From: Taibaiella sp.
GTDB lineage: Bacteria; Bacteroidota; Bacteroidia; Chitinophagales; Chitinophagaceae
Direction of reading: 5' to 3'
Assembly: GCA_016786705.1 (NCBI GenBank)
Contig: JAEUVV010000010.1
Location: 124,001 to 188,000 of the forward strand
DNA: 64,000 nucleotides
A program made the translations under genes and the position numbers. The notes beneath the pieces are model-generated. The model had not been told where the DNA came from, made no database searches, and saw nothing but the letters and a program-made list of their open reading frames with translations. Shown piece after piece: positions 9,147 to 16,793 of this stretch (positions are counted from its first letter, which is position 1; each line of letters starts with the position of its first letter).

Positions 9147-10400
9147 ATGTACACAAACAGCAGCGCCAAGCGCTACGGGTGTGACATTGACGGTTTATCA
9201 TTTAAGTATTTTAAACAAAGAGCGATGCAAACAGCCTGGCAACAATTCGGGGCAGCCTTTACCCAATACATGGAAAGCGGTAGTTTTATAAAAATTACCC
9301 TGAGTGCATATAAAGGTACTGAAGAGCTGAAGAATATTTACGTCAAGAAAATATTGATCAAAAACGTGCCTAAACTAAGCTTTACCTATCGCCACAAAAC
9401 GCGAGACATTGTCAAGAACTATGGGCAAGATGAAGCCCTCGAACAGCTGGAAGCTTACTTTGGAGCATCGCAATTCAATATCATCACCCTTTTCTCCCTT
9501 GAAGGGGATGTGGAGCTAAGCATCAATAAGCAAGGCAGCACAAAATTTACCCGTAGAAAAGCCAGCCAGAAAGAACTGTTACCGGAAACACATGATAAGG
9601 CTAAACAACGAAAACTTTCAGACACGTCTAAACCTTACCTGCATGCTTTACAGATCACCGATGCTGCCGGTACTGTTTACAAAAACGCGCAGGACAAGTA
9701 TAAACAGATCAATCATTACATAGAGATACTGAGCTCCCTGCTCAAAGAGTTTGATGCGGGCCGTACCATTAATGTGGCGGATATGGGTTCCGGCAAAGGC
9801 TACCTGACCTTTGCTCTGTATGACTACCTGAGCGATGAATTGAAGAGAAATACTAAAGTAACTGGTGTGGAATACCGCAGGGATATGGTAGATCTGTGCA
9901 ATAAGATCGCTGCGGAATCTGGTTTTTCAGGATTGCAGTTTGAAAAAGGTGTGATAGAAGAATATGAACCCAATGAGCTTGATGTACTGATCGCCCTGCA
10001 CGCCTGTGACACGGCTACCGATGATGCTATAGCCAAAGGCATCCACAATAACGCGGAGCTGATCGTTGTGGCCCCCTGCTGTCACAAGCAGGTACGCAAA
10101 GCGATGAGCAAGGGAACCCCCTCTCCCGATATGGACTTCCTGCTCAAATATGGTTTATTTTTTGAACGGCAGGCAGAAATGATCACCGATAGCATCCGTA
10201 CCATGATCCTGGAATATTTTGGTTACCAGACCAAAGTCGTTGACTTCATTTCGGATCTGCATACGCCAAAAAACGTACTGATTATCGCGCAGAAAAAGAA
10301 AAGCCATAACCCGGCACCAAAGGCTGATTTCCTCCGGGATTTAAATAAAATAAAAAGTTACTGGGGTATTGATCAGCATTATTTAGAAAAGATTTTATAA
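9147..10400 (+). CDS. Class I SAM-dependent methyltransferase (Methyltransf_32-like)
   Basis: The 417-aa product has an N-terminal region of ~150 aa rich in basic residues and a C-terminal Rossmann methyltransferase. Motif I is VADMGSGKGYLTFALYDYL; the following acidic strand GVEYRRD, then VLIALHACDTATD and VVAPCCHKQVRKAM, match the family related to eukaryotic GSTCD/METTL25, in which CCH is characteristic. Many members are predicted RNA or protein methyltransferases, but the substrate here is unknown. It lies 35 nt behind purH and may be co-transcribed, with no obvious functional tie. A degenerate palindrome and the second repeat zone follow. Confidence 0.82.
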   Translation: MYTNSSAKRYGCDIDGLSFKYFKQRAMQTAWQQFGAAFTQYMESGSFIKITLSAYKGTEELKNIYVKKILIKNVPKLSFTYRHKTRDIVKNYGQDEALEQLEAYFGASQFNIITLFSLEGDVELSINKQGSTKFTRRKASQKELLPETHDKAKQRKLSDTSKPYLHALQITDAAGTVYKNAQDKYKQINHYIEILSSLLKEFDAGRTINVADMGSGKGYLTFALYDYLSDELKRNTKVTGVEYRRDMVDLCNKIAAESGFSGLQFEKGVIEEYEPNELDVLIALHACDTATDDAIAKGIHNNAELIVVAPCCHKQVRKAMSKGTPSPDMDFLLKYGLFFERQAEMITDSIRTMILEYFGYQTKVVDFISDLHTPKNVLIIAQKKKSHNPAPKADFLRDLNKIKSYWGIDQHYLEKIL

Positions 10401-11037
10401 GGCATATCTTTCACGCACAGGTTCCACCCTTCGATAAACTCAAGGTTGCCATTGAGAGCATATGTAATGCTGAGCCGCATCGAAGCAAGACTTAAAACGG
10501 CCTTCATAAATCCGGCGTCAGGAAAATCATTGGCAGGTTGACCAAACGGAAACCACTGTCTGAGCAAACGAGTTTGGTTTCCGGCCAACAGGACAATGAT
10601 TTTTAGCCAGGGGATTTATACCGCCTTGATTTTTGGGCACTACCTTTTGTATCAAGACAAAAGGTAGTATACTTTCATAAACAAAAAACATCGGTGAATT
10701 CTTTGCTACTTTTTGCTTGTCCAAATGCCTTAGTATTCATAAGCACCAATAAACAAAATAAAAATAACGCGCATAAAAAGTAGTGGAAAAAGAACACCGG
10801 AAATCGATCCGCCAACGCGATTTCCGGATTGGCCTGTTGCTTAGCACCGCTACAAAGCCCATCGGCAGTGATATAAGGATCAGCAATATACTTTAATTCA
10901 TAGCTTTTCAGCCCTTGCTGCTGTGCTCACTTAGCAAGCATTGTTTATTTGAGTAATTCCGCCATTTATTTGTTGGTAAAAACACCAGTCTCGGTAAAAA
11001 AGATAAAATAGTATCTCAACTGCTGAGCCTTTATTTG
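10401..11037. other. Gene-free interval with inverted copies of the left-end repeats
   Basis: I see no gene in this 637-bp stretch; the short frames on it are made of repeated DNA. Near 10427-10494 is a degenerate CTTCGA...ATCGAAG palindrome. Positions 10690-10870 carry, in the opposite orientation, the same module as 910-1190: TTTGGACAAGCAAAAAGTAG, the AATAAACAAAATA segment and a hairpin with arms CCGGAAATCG/CGATTTCCGG. The last ~150 bp before the DUF6000 gene look unique and AT-rich. Confidence 0.75.
10690..10870. repeat. Intergenic hairpin module, inverted copy
   Basis: Read on the minus strand this repeats the order of elements seen at 910-1190, with CTGCCGATGGGCTTTGTAGC, the hairpin CCGGAAATCG-N11-CGATTTCCGG (10797-10827 on the plus strand) and TTTGGACAAGCAAAAAGTAG. 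Compared with copies 1 and 2, the innermost A-T pair of the stem is a G-C pair, so both sides have changed together. Confidence 0.8.
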
Positions 11038-11787
11038 TTAGCAGTTGTATTGATTAAGATTTTTAAGTATCGTTATCTGTTCAGCAAAATAATCAATTGA
11101 AAAAGTGCCACCCTTGTCATAGTCGAAAGATGATAGAGACTGTAAATAATCTTCACCGACGCCCTCTTCTTGTTGCTCTAAAAGCTTCGCCAGTGCTAAA
11201 GCATTTTGATTTTCAAATGGTTTTCTTTTTTGTTCTAGAAGTATCCAATTTTCAAGGTGTCTTTTAAAGTTTTCAGACTTGTCTATTGTGTCTAAATAGA
11301 GCAAGGATTCCATTACCGATCTTTGATCAAAATACAAATTTGGTGTCGTAAGATAATAGTCCAGATACTGATTTAAAAAGCCAATACTTTTATCTGTTTT
11401 GAAAAAAGTAAGTGCCAATGCATAAATGTGCCCAACACAGCAAACTTCACTTTTTAGAAGATGATTACCAATGATATCAATAAGTTCCTGGTAGTTTTTT
11501 ACAGCCGCGAAATATGCACCTACTAATCTTGTTCGCCAATTAAAGTCACCCAAAAGAGAAAGACATATGTCCATCGTTATTCCGTCTTTGATTTCTTTAA
11601 TAGCATCAATCCAGCCGGTGTCACTATAAGAACCAATTTCCATATAAAAAGGAGCTACCCACTTTTTTATGAAGTCGGCGGATAATTCAGTTTCATTCTT
11701 ATGAGTTGGCAAATCGGCAAAAGGCGAATCGTGTCTAACAGATGCGCCAGCAGAATGAAGTTTTGCCATTTTGTTTAAGTCGTCCAT
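11038..11787 (-). CDS. DUF6000-like hypothetical protein
   Basis: The 249-aa protein resembles the DUF6000 family as I know it, with GDFNWRTRLVGAYFAAVKNY, LLKSEVCCVGHIYALAL and YFDQRSVMESLLYLD. No function is established. There is no signal peptide or membrane segment. The gene is visibly richer in A and T than its neighbours. It lies between the repeat zone and an 89-bp spacer whose ends (GCTAACG... and ...CATTAGC) are near-complementary, which suggests later arrival in this place. The family assignment rests on recognition of sequence style only. Confidence 0.65.
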   Translation of the reverse strand: MDDLNKMAKLHSAGASVRHDSPFADLPTHKNETELSADFIKKWVAPFYMEIGSYSDTGWIDAIKEIKDGITMDICLSLLGDFNWRTRLVGAYFAAVKNYQELIDIIGNHLLKSEVCCVGHIYALALTFFKTDKSIGFLNQYLDYYLTTPNLYFDQRSVMESLLYLDTIDKSENFKRHLENWILLEQKRKPFENQNALALAKLLEQQEEGVGEDYLQSLSSFDYDKGGTFSIDYFAEQITILKNLNQYNC

Positions 11788-11796
11788 AATATTGTA

Positions 11797-11882
11797 GCTA
11801 ACGTTTTGCGTATCGCCAAAAGTGGAGATTTTGAGCTCTAAACTTTAATCGGAGCACGAATTTTGCACTTTGCACATTAGCG
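11797..11882. repeat. Imperfect palindrome with cassette-boundary-like ends
   Basis: The segment starts GTAGCTAACGTTTTGCG and ends TTTTGCACTTTGCACATTAGC. The outer heptamers GCTAACG and CATTAGC can pair at six of seven positions, and the inner parts share GTTTTGC/TTTTGC. It lies exactly between the DUF6000 gene and the stop codon of the T9SS gene. The layout recalls attC-type sites but does not match the canonical core, so this is only a resemblance. Confidence 0.35.
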
Positions 11883-14800
11883 GATCAATGTAACATCTCC
11901 TTTTAAAGTTTTTTCTGTGCCATCCATGAAACTGATCTTTACAATGTAATAATAAACACCCTGGTCCTGCAGGCGACCTTTATAATAACCATCCCAGCCG
12001 GAGTTCATGTTTGAAGTGGTATAGATCAGTTGCCCGTAACGGTTATATACCGTAAAATGATCTATGGTATAGGCACGGTCTATTTTAAACACCGGCCGGA
12101 ACACATCATTTTTACCATCTCCATTCGGGCTAAAAGCATTGGGCATTTGCACATCAGTACTGTAAGTAGGTAAGTCCCCGACATTGACCATCGCAGTATC
12201 CAGGCAACCATTAGAATTACCGGTTACCACAATCTGTACCGGCTCATTGAGCGCAATACGCTGTAGCTTAGCCGCCTGGTCCGGGAATAGGCTGGCAGGT
12301 GTCCAGGACAAAACCTCAAAAGCGACATTGTTAGCAGCAAAAGCTTCTATGGTAAAAGCTTCCCCGGCATAGGGCCTTTCCGGGCTGACCACTGTAGCCA
12401 GATCAAATTGATGCACTTCTATAGTAACGATTTTCACCAGGCTATCACAGCCATGGCTGGTCTGAAACACTTCGGTCAGCTGCGTGGAAGCATAGTAGCG
12501 TTCCTGGTTGTATAGGGCACTGTCACAGCCAAACACATCCAGCCTGAGCGTATCATGATACTCCGGGAAAACGATTAGATTCACCGTCTTATAGACACTA
12601 TCACAGCCAAATACATTAGTTAAAGTATCGGTAAACTGCGTACTGGTCGTATATTGCTGCCCGTTATAGGTCAGCGATCCGCAACCCTCTGCCGTTTCGC
12701 TGGCCGTAACCGGGTTTACCGGTATGACGTTCAGGTTAAGGGTCACGATACTGTCACAGCCCCATTGGTTGATCAGGGTATCTTTTGCCGTATTATTATT
12801 GCCCGTATAATACTGCCCGTTGAACAGGTAGCTGGAGCCATCACAGATCGTTGCCTGCTGTGTCCCATATGTTCTAGGATGGATAACCAGGTTAAGCGTA
12901 ATGATGCTATCACAGGTACCGGTATTAGGAATGGTATCATTTACCCCCGAAACAGAAGTAGTATAAGTTATGCCATTAAAGGTATAAGTACTGCCTTCAC
13001 AGAGCTGTACATTCCTTTGCCCGGTAAGGTAAGGCTGTACGGCGATCTGCATCGTAGCCGGTAATACACAGGTTTGCCCTGCTGCAGGCGTAAACGTGTA
13101 AGTCGTGGTCGCCATATTGTTCAGCGCCGGCGACCAGGTACCGGTTATGCCATTATTCGAGGTGCCGGGCAATGGATTTAAAACCGTTCCCGGGCAAATC
13201 GGAGCGACGGGGGTAAATACCGGTGTAGTATTGGGTATCACCTGTATGGTAAGTTGTACCGGGCTACCGCATTGCCCCGGATTAGGGGTAAATGTATAAG
13301 TTGTGGTCGCTGTATTGTTTAAAGCGGGCGACCAGGTTCCGGTTATACCATTAGTTGAGGTTGTTGGTAAAGCACTTAAGCCGGCACCGGCACAAATAGG
13401 CGCTACGGCATTAAAAGCCGGTACTACAGTAGGGCTTACATTAATCGTCATCGTGGTGCTGCCCGCGCATTGCCCGGCTGCAGGCGTAAATGTATAGGTG
13501 GTTGTTTGGGTATTGTTCAATGCCGGCGACCAGGTACCGCTGATCCCGTTATTGGAAGTAATTGGTAAAGGGCTTAAAGTGCCGCCGGTGCAAATAGCCG
13601 GTACCTGGGTAAAGCTTGGGGTCAGGACCGGGTTCACAACAATCGTCATTGTAGTTGTGGCTGCACATTGGCCTGCTGCCGGTGTAAACGTATAAGTAGT
13701 CGTCTGGGTATTATTAATTGCCGGGCTCCAGGTACCGGTAATGCCGTTATTCGAGATGAGTGGTAAAGCAGCTAAAGTTGTACCGGAACAAATAGGCGCT
13801 ACCTGGGTAAAAGCCGGAACAACTGAAGGGTTGACCGTGATCGTCATTGTAGTACTGCCTGCGCACTGCCCGCTTGCAGGGGTAAACGTATAGGTAGTAG
13901 TAGCGGTATTGTTCAATGCGGGTGACCAGGTACCGGTAACCCCATTTAAAGAAGTGGTCGGCAAAGCACTTAAGCTTTCGCCGGCACAAATAGGTGCAAC
14001 AGCATTAAAAGCGGGCACAACATTAGGATTTACCGTAATCGCCATCGTAGTGCTGGCCGCGCATTGCCCGCTTGCAGGGCTAAAAGTATATGTGGTCGTC
14101 TGGCTATTATTCAAAGCCGGCGACCAGGTACCGGTAACACCGTTTAAAGAAGTAGTGGGTAAAGGGCTTAATGCTGCCCCGGAGCAGATCGCAGGCACTT
14201 GGCTAAATGACGGTGTGAGTACCGGGTTCACCACAATTGTCAGGGTAGCGGTAGTAGCACACTGCCCTGCGGTTGGTGTAAAAGTATAGGTAGTTGTTTG
14301 CGTATTATTTAAAGCGGGCGACCAGGTACCGGTAACACCGTTGTTCGAGATAAGCGGTAACGCAGCTAAAGTTGTACCGGCACACACAGTACCGACCGGG
14401 GTAAAAGCCGGGGTTACTACCGGGTTGACCACGATCGTCATGGTTACTGCAGGAGCGCACTGCCCTGCAGCCGGTGTAAACGTATAAGTAGTCGTCTGGG
14501 AATTATTAATTGCCGGGCTCCAGTTACCGGTAATACCATTATTCGAGGTAAGTGGTAAAGAAGGGATAACAGCACCGGCACATTGTGGCGGCACTTGCGT
14601 AAATACCGGCGTATCACCCGGGATCACGGTCAGGTTAATAATAAAATTAGTATCGCAGGCATTGGCAGCACCGTATACCATTACGGTATCATAATTCGCA
14701 TTGGAGCTTGTCCCGGCCGGGATGGTTATGCCATTCCAGGTTACAGGCAACTGGCTGGCACAATAGTTAAGTGATTTTATTGCCTGAACGGGTTGGTAGT

Positions 14801-15734
14801 TTACTCTCACCGTATCAAACAGTGTGCTTGGGTTGGTAGCCCCGCAACCTACCAGGCCAGTATATTTGACTACATAATAATCGATGGCCGTATCGGGGGT
14901 AATGGTTGCGCAAACAGTATTGGCAAACGGGGAGGTCGCGTTACCGCTATACCAGGAATAAGTACCCTGGTTCTGTTGTATGAAAGCAACCGGGTTATAG
15001 GCAACAGTACTTAATGTATAATTACCGGCACCTGTGGGTACAAAACGATGACCTTCCGGCGCGGCGCTGTTTACAGTCCACGCGGCGCTGTTAGGCGCTC
15101 TGCCAGCTACAAATAGCTGGTTGCCATTACCTCTTATTCCCTGTACGGCATGGCCGTTAGGGCCTGTTATTGGCCAACCGCTACAATAAGCTACCTGGCC
15201 CAGGTGCATTTCGATCTCATTAGACCCTTCATACAATATCAGCTGGTTCCTCGTTTTTAAATTATGACAGGAATTGGAATAATAAACCACGTCACAGAAT
15301 TCCACAACAAATTTCCGGTTAGGCGCCTGCCCTACTGTCATGTAGCGGATCACACCGCCAAAAGATACATCCAGGTCCTGGTAAGGAAACAGGATAGCGC
15401 GGTTCAATTCTCCACTATTCAAAGAATTATTATAGGTATAATTAGCAGATTGGCTATTCGCAAAACCAAGGTCAAAGGTGATAAAATTGTTTTCTGAGAT
15501 CAGGCATTGCGTTACGGTCTGCCCATAAAAAACAAAGGGAAAACCTATGTTGATGGCCCCTGAAAACCTGTCATCAAAATTAAGGCCGGAGAGGTTTACC
15601 GGCGGAATATTGGCACATACCTGTATAGGTGTATTCCGGCATACGGTAGTATCCGTAACATTCAGGTTCAGTTGTGCCTGCAAAGAGCTAACCTGAAAGA
15701 ATAGCAGGAATAAAAAGAGTAATACTTTCTTCAT
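11877..15734 (-). CDS. Secreted repeat protein with gliding-motility (T9SS type B) C-terminal domain
   Basis: The product is 1285 aa. The signal peptide MKKVLLFLFLLFFQVSSLQA ends near residue 20. Residues ~25-310 form a globular region. From ~375 to ~903 there are eight tandem units of about 66 aa, with consensus features ICxG, LPxTSNNGITGTWSPALNN, TTTYTFTPAAGQC and TMTIxVNP; each carries two cysteines. Units 2-3-4 closely match 5-6-7. Four further ~48-aa cysteine repeats (CxGSxYxFNGxxY ... GCDSIVTLNL) occupy ~905-1105. The C-terminus (NAFSPNGDGKNDVFRP ... YNRYGQLIY ... WDGYYKG) is the CHU_C/TIGR04131 sorting domain. It should be exported by the type IX system and displayed on the surface as an adhesin or matrix protein. 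T9SS components are not in this window. Confidence 0.93.
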   Translation of the reverse strand: MKKVLLFLFLLFFQVSSLQAQLNLNVTDTTVCRNTPIQVCANIPPVNLSGLNFDDRFSGAINIGFPFVFYGQTVTQCLISENNFITFDLGFANSQSANYTYNNSLNSGELNRAILFPYQDLDVSFGGVIRYMTVGQAPNRKFVVEFCDVVYYSNSCHNLKTRNQLILYEGSNEIEMHLGQVAYCSGWPITGPNGHAVQGIRGNGNQLFVAGRAPNSAAWTVNSAAPEGHRFVPTGAGNYTLSTVAYNPVAFIQQNQGTYSWYSGNATSPFANTVCATITPDTAIDYYVVKYTGLVGCGATNPSTLFDTVRVNYQPVQAIKSLNYCASQLPVTWNGITIPAGTSSNANYDTVMVYGAANACDTNFIINLTVIPGDTPVFTQVPPQCAGAVIPSLPLTSNNGITGNWSPAINNSQTTTYTFTPAAGQCAPAVTMTIVVNPVVTPAFTPVGTVCAGTTLAALPLISNNGVTGTWSPALNNTQTTTYTFTPTAGQCATTATLTIVVNPVLTPSFSQVPAICSGAALSPLPTTSLNGVTGTWSPALNNSQTTTYTFSPASGQCAASTTMAITVNPNVVPAFNAVAPICAGESLSALPTTSLNGVTGTWSPALNNTATTTYTFTPASGQCAGSTTMTITVNPSVVPAFTQVAPICSGTTLAALPLISNNGITGTWSPAINNTQTTTYTFTPAAGQCAATTTMTIVVNPVLTPSFTQVPAICTGGTLSPLPITSNNGISGTWSPALNNTQTTTYTFTPAAGQCAGSTTMTINVSPTVVPAFNAVAPICAGAGLSALPTTSTNGITGTWSPALNNTATTTYTFTPNPGQCGSPVQLTIQVIPNTTPVFTPVAPICPGTVLNPLPGTSNNGITGTWSPALNNMATTTYTFTPAAGQTCVLPATMQIAVQPYLTGQRNVQLCEGSTYTFNGITYTTSVSGVNDTIPNTGTCDSIITLNLVIHPRTYGTQQATICDGSSYLFNGQYYTGNNNTAKDTLINQWGCDSIVTLNLNVIPVNPVTASETAEGCGSLTYNGQQYTTSTQFTDTLTNVFGCDSVYKTVNLIVFPEYHDTLRLDVFGCDSALYNQERYYASTQLTEVFQTSHGCDSLVKIVTIEVHQFDLATVVSPERPYAGEAFTIEAFAANNVAFEVLSWTPASLFPDQAAKLQRIALNEPVQIVVTGNSNGCLDTAMVNVGDLPTYSTDVQMPNAFSPNGDGKNDVFRPVFKIDRAYTIDHFTVYNRYGQLIYTTSNMNSGWDGYYKGRLQDQGVYYYIVKISFMDGTEKTLKGDVTLIR
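13026..14612 (-). repeat. Eight in-frame tandem repeats of ~198 bp within the T9SS gene
   Basis: Eight units of 66 codons can be laid out one after another. At the protein level the units starting TPAF/TPSF/VPAF (2,3,4) recur in the same order as 5,6,7, for example AVAPICAGESLSALPTTS against AVAPICAGAGLSALPTTS in units 4 and 7. This indicates a block duplication of about 594 bp on top of single-unit duplication. The boundaries given are approximate. Confidence 0.85.
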
Positions 15735-15838
15735 CTTCTGATCGCATTATATGAATAATTTACCGGTAGCGCCGGCGCGCGATGACTTAAAATAAGTAAA
15801 TGCGGTTGCCGGACTTTTTGTTGCCGTTAATGCCCGGT

Positions 15839-16567
15839 TTATTTTAGCCTGAACTGTATCGGCAATGCAAAATAAGATTTCACAGGCTCATCATCTTCTG
15901 TAGCAGGTTGCCATCTGGGCATTTTCAGGATTACCCTTTGAGCCTCGCGGTCCAGCGATTCATGTACTGATTCATCTATCTTAACAGCGGTGATAGAGCC
16001 GTCTTTTTCAATTGCAAAACTCAGCTTCACTTTTCCTTGTATCTCATTCTCCCGCGCGATATTAGGATAGCGGAGGTTATCGGATAAAAATCTTTGGCGC
16101 GCGGCATCACCACCTGTATACTGTGCGATAACAAAATAAGGCCGGTGTGCAATCTTTTGCCCGCGCTCGTCCCAACACTGCCCCTTAACCAAATTGCCAT
16201 TCCGGTAAACATCACGGCGCTTCAATCTACCTTTAGCATAATAGGATTTTACTTTGCCATGCAGTTGGTTGTTTTTAAAATGGACCAGTTGCTTCTTTCT
16301 GCCAGTCTCAAACCATTGTATTTTTTTACCATCCCGTATCCGGGTACCTTTTTCATCAACAAAATAGGGCAATACGGATCGTTTACGACCGTTTTTATAA
16401 TAAGACCTGGCCACATAGGCGTCTTTTTTTTGCTTAGCCTGTGTAACTTCAAAATAAGTGCAGTATTCTTTACTTCCTACCACCTCATTTCCATTATAAA
16501 AAAGCGTATCCTGGCTATATACCTGGGCACAGCAGCACAATAGTAGCCCGATCAATAAACTTTTCAT
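15839..16567 (-). CDS. Secreted MORN-like protein with TonB C-terminal domain
   Basis: The 242-aa product has a signal peptide (MKSLLIGLLLCCCAQVYSQ). Its middle has MORN/YwqK-like repeats (YYKNGRKRSVLPYF, WFETGRKKQLVHFKNNQLHGKVKSYY, RDVYRNGNLVKGQ). Residues ~150-242 match the TonB C-terminal domain (YPNIARENEIQGKVKLSFAI, DGSITAVKIDESVHESLDREA, WQPATEDDEPVKSYFALPIQF). Unlike an energising TonB it has no N-terminal transmembrane anchor and no proline-rich spacer, so it is probably a periplasmic protein of unknown role rather than a true energy transducer. It lies upstream of the T9SS gene on the same strand with a 104-bp gap. Confidence 0.85.
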   Translation of the reverse strand: MKSLLIGLLLCCCAQVYSQDTLFYNGNEVVGSKEYCTYFEVTQAKQKKDAYVARSYYKNGRKRSVLPYFVDEKGTRIRDGKKIQWFETGRKKQLVHFKNNQLHGKVKSYYAKGRLKRRDVYRNGNLVKGQCWDERGQKIAHRPYFVIAQYTGGDAARQRFLSDNLRYPNIARENEIQGKVKLSFAIEKDGSITAVKIDESVHESLDREAQRVILKMPRWQPATEDDEPVKSYFALPIQFRLK

Positions 16568-16727
16568 AACAATATAGAATTTACCGCAATATTAAACAAC
16601 CTTAGCATTAGAAAAATATTAATAAGCAATTATTTTCTGTCAACGGTTACACTTAGTGGTATGAAGCAGGCGACATCTCTTAGTAACATTATATAAATCA
16701 ACCATTTATACAAAAAAAAGATCAATA

Positions 16728-16759
16728 AAAAAGCCTTGCCACAAAGGACAAGGCTTTTC
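16728..16759 (-). terminator. Intrinsic terminator of clpC
   Basis: On the minus strand AAAGCCTTG and CAAGGCTTT form a stem around TCCTTTGTGG, followed by a T-run. It begins about 35 nt past the clpC stop codon. Confidence 0.85.
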
Positions 16760-16793
16760 GAATTTATCGTTCTTACACTACTTTTATTACTTA

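Noticed and set aside
10379..10724. Small minus-strand frames behind the methyltransferase gene
   Set aside because: Built from repeat DNA; one would overlap the methyltransferase end. No codon bias or domain.
13105..14289. Series of ~65-codon plus-strand frames with internal similarity
   Set aside because: Antisense shadows of the 198-bp repeats in the T9SS gene.
13026..14612. Regularly spaced repeats considered as a CRISPR-like array
   Set aside because: Period of 198 bp, in frame and coding; no short repeats with unique spacers and no cas genes.
15839..16567. Antitoxin of the YwqK type in a toxin-antitoxin pair
   Set aside because: The MORN-like repeats are shared by many proteins; it has a signal peptide and a TonB-C domain and no toxin gene beside it.
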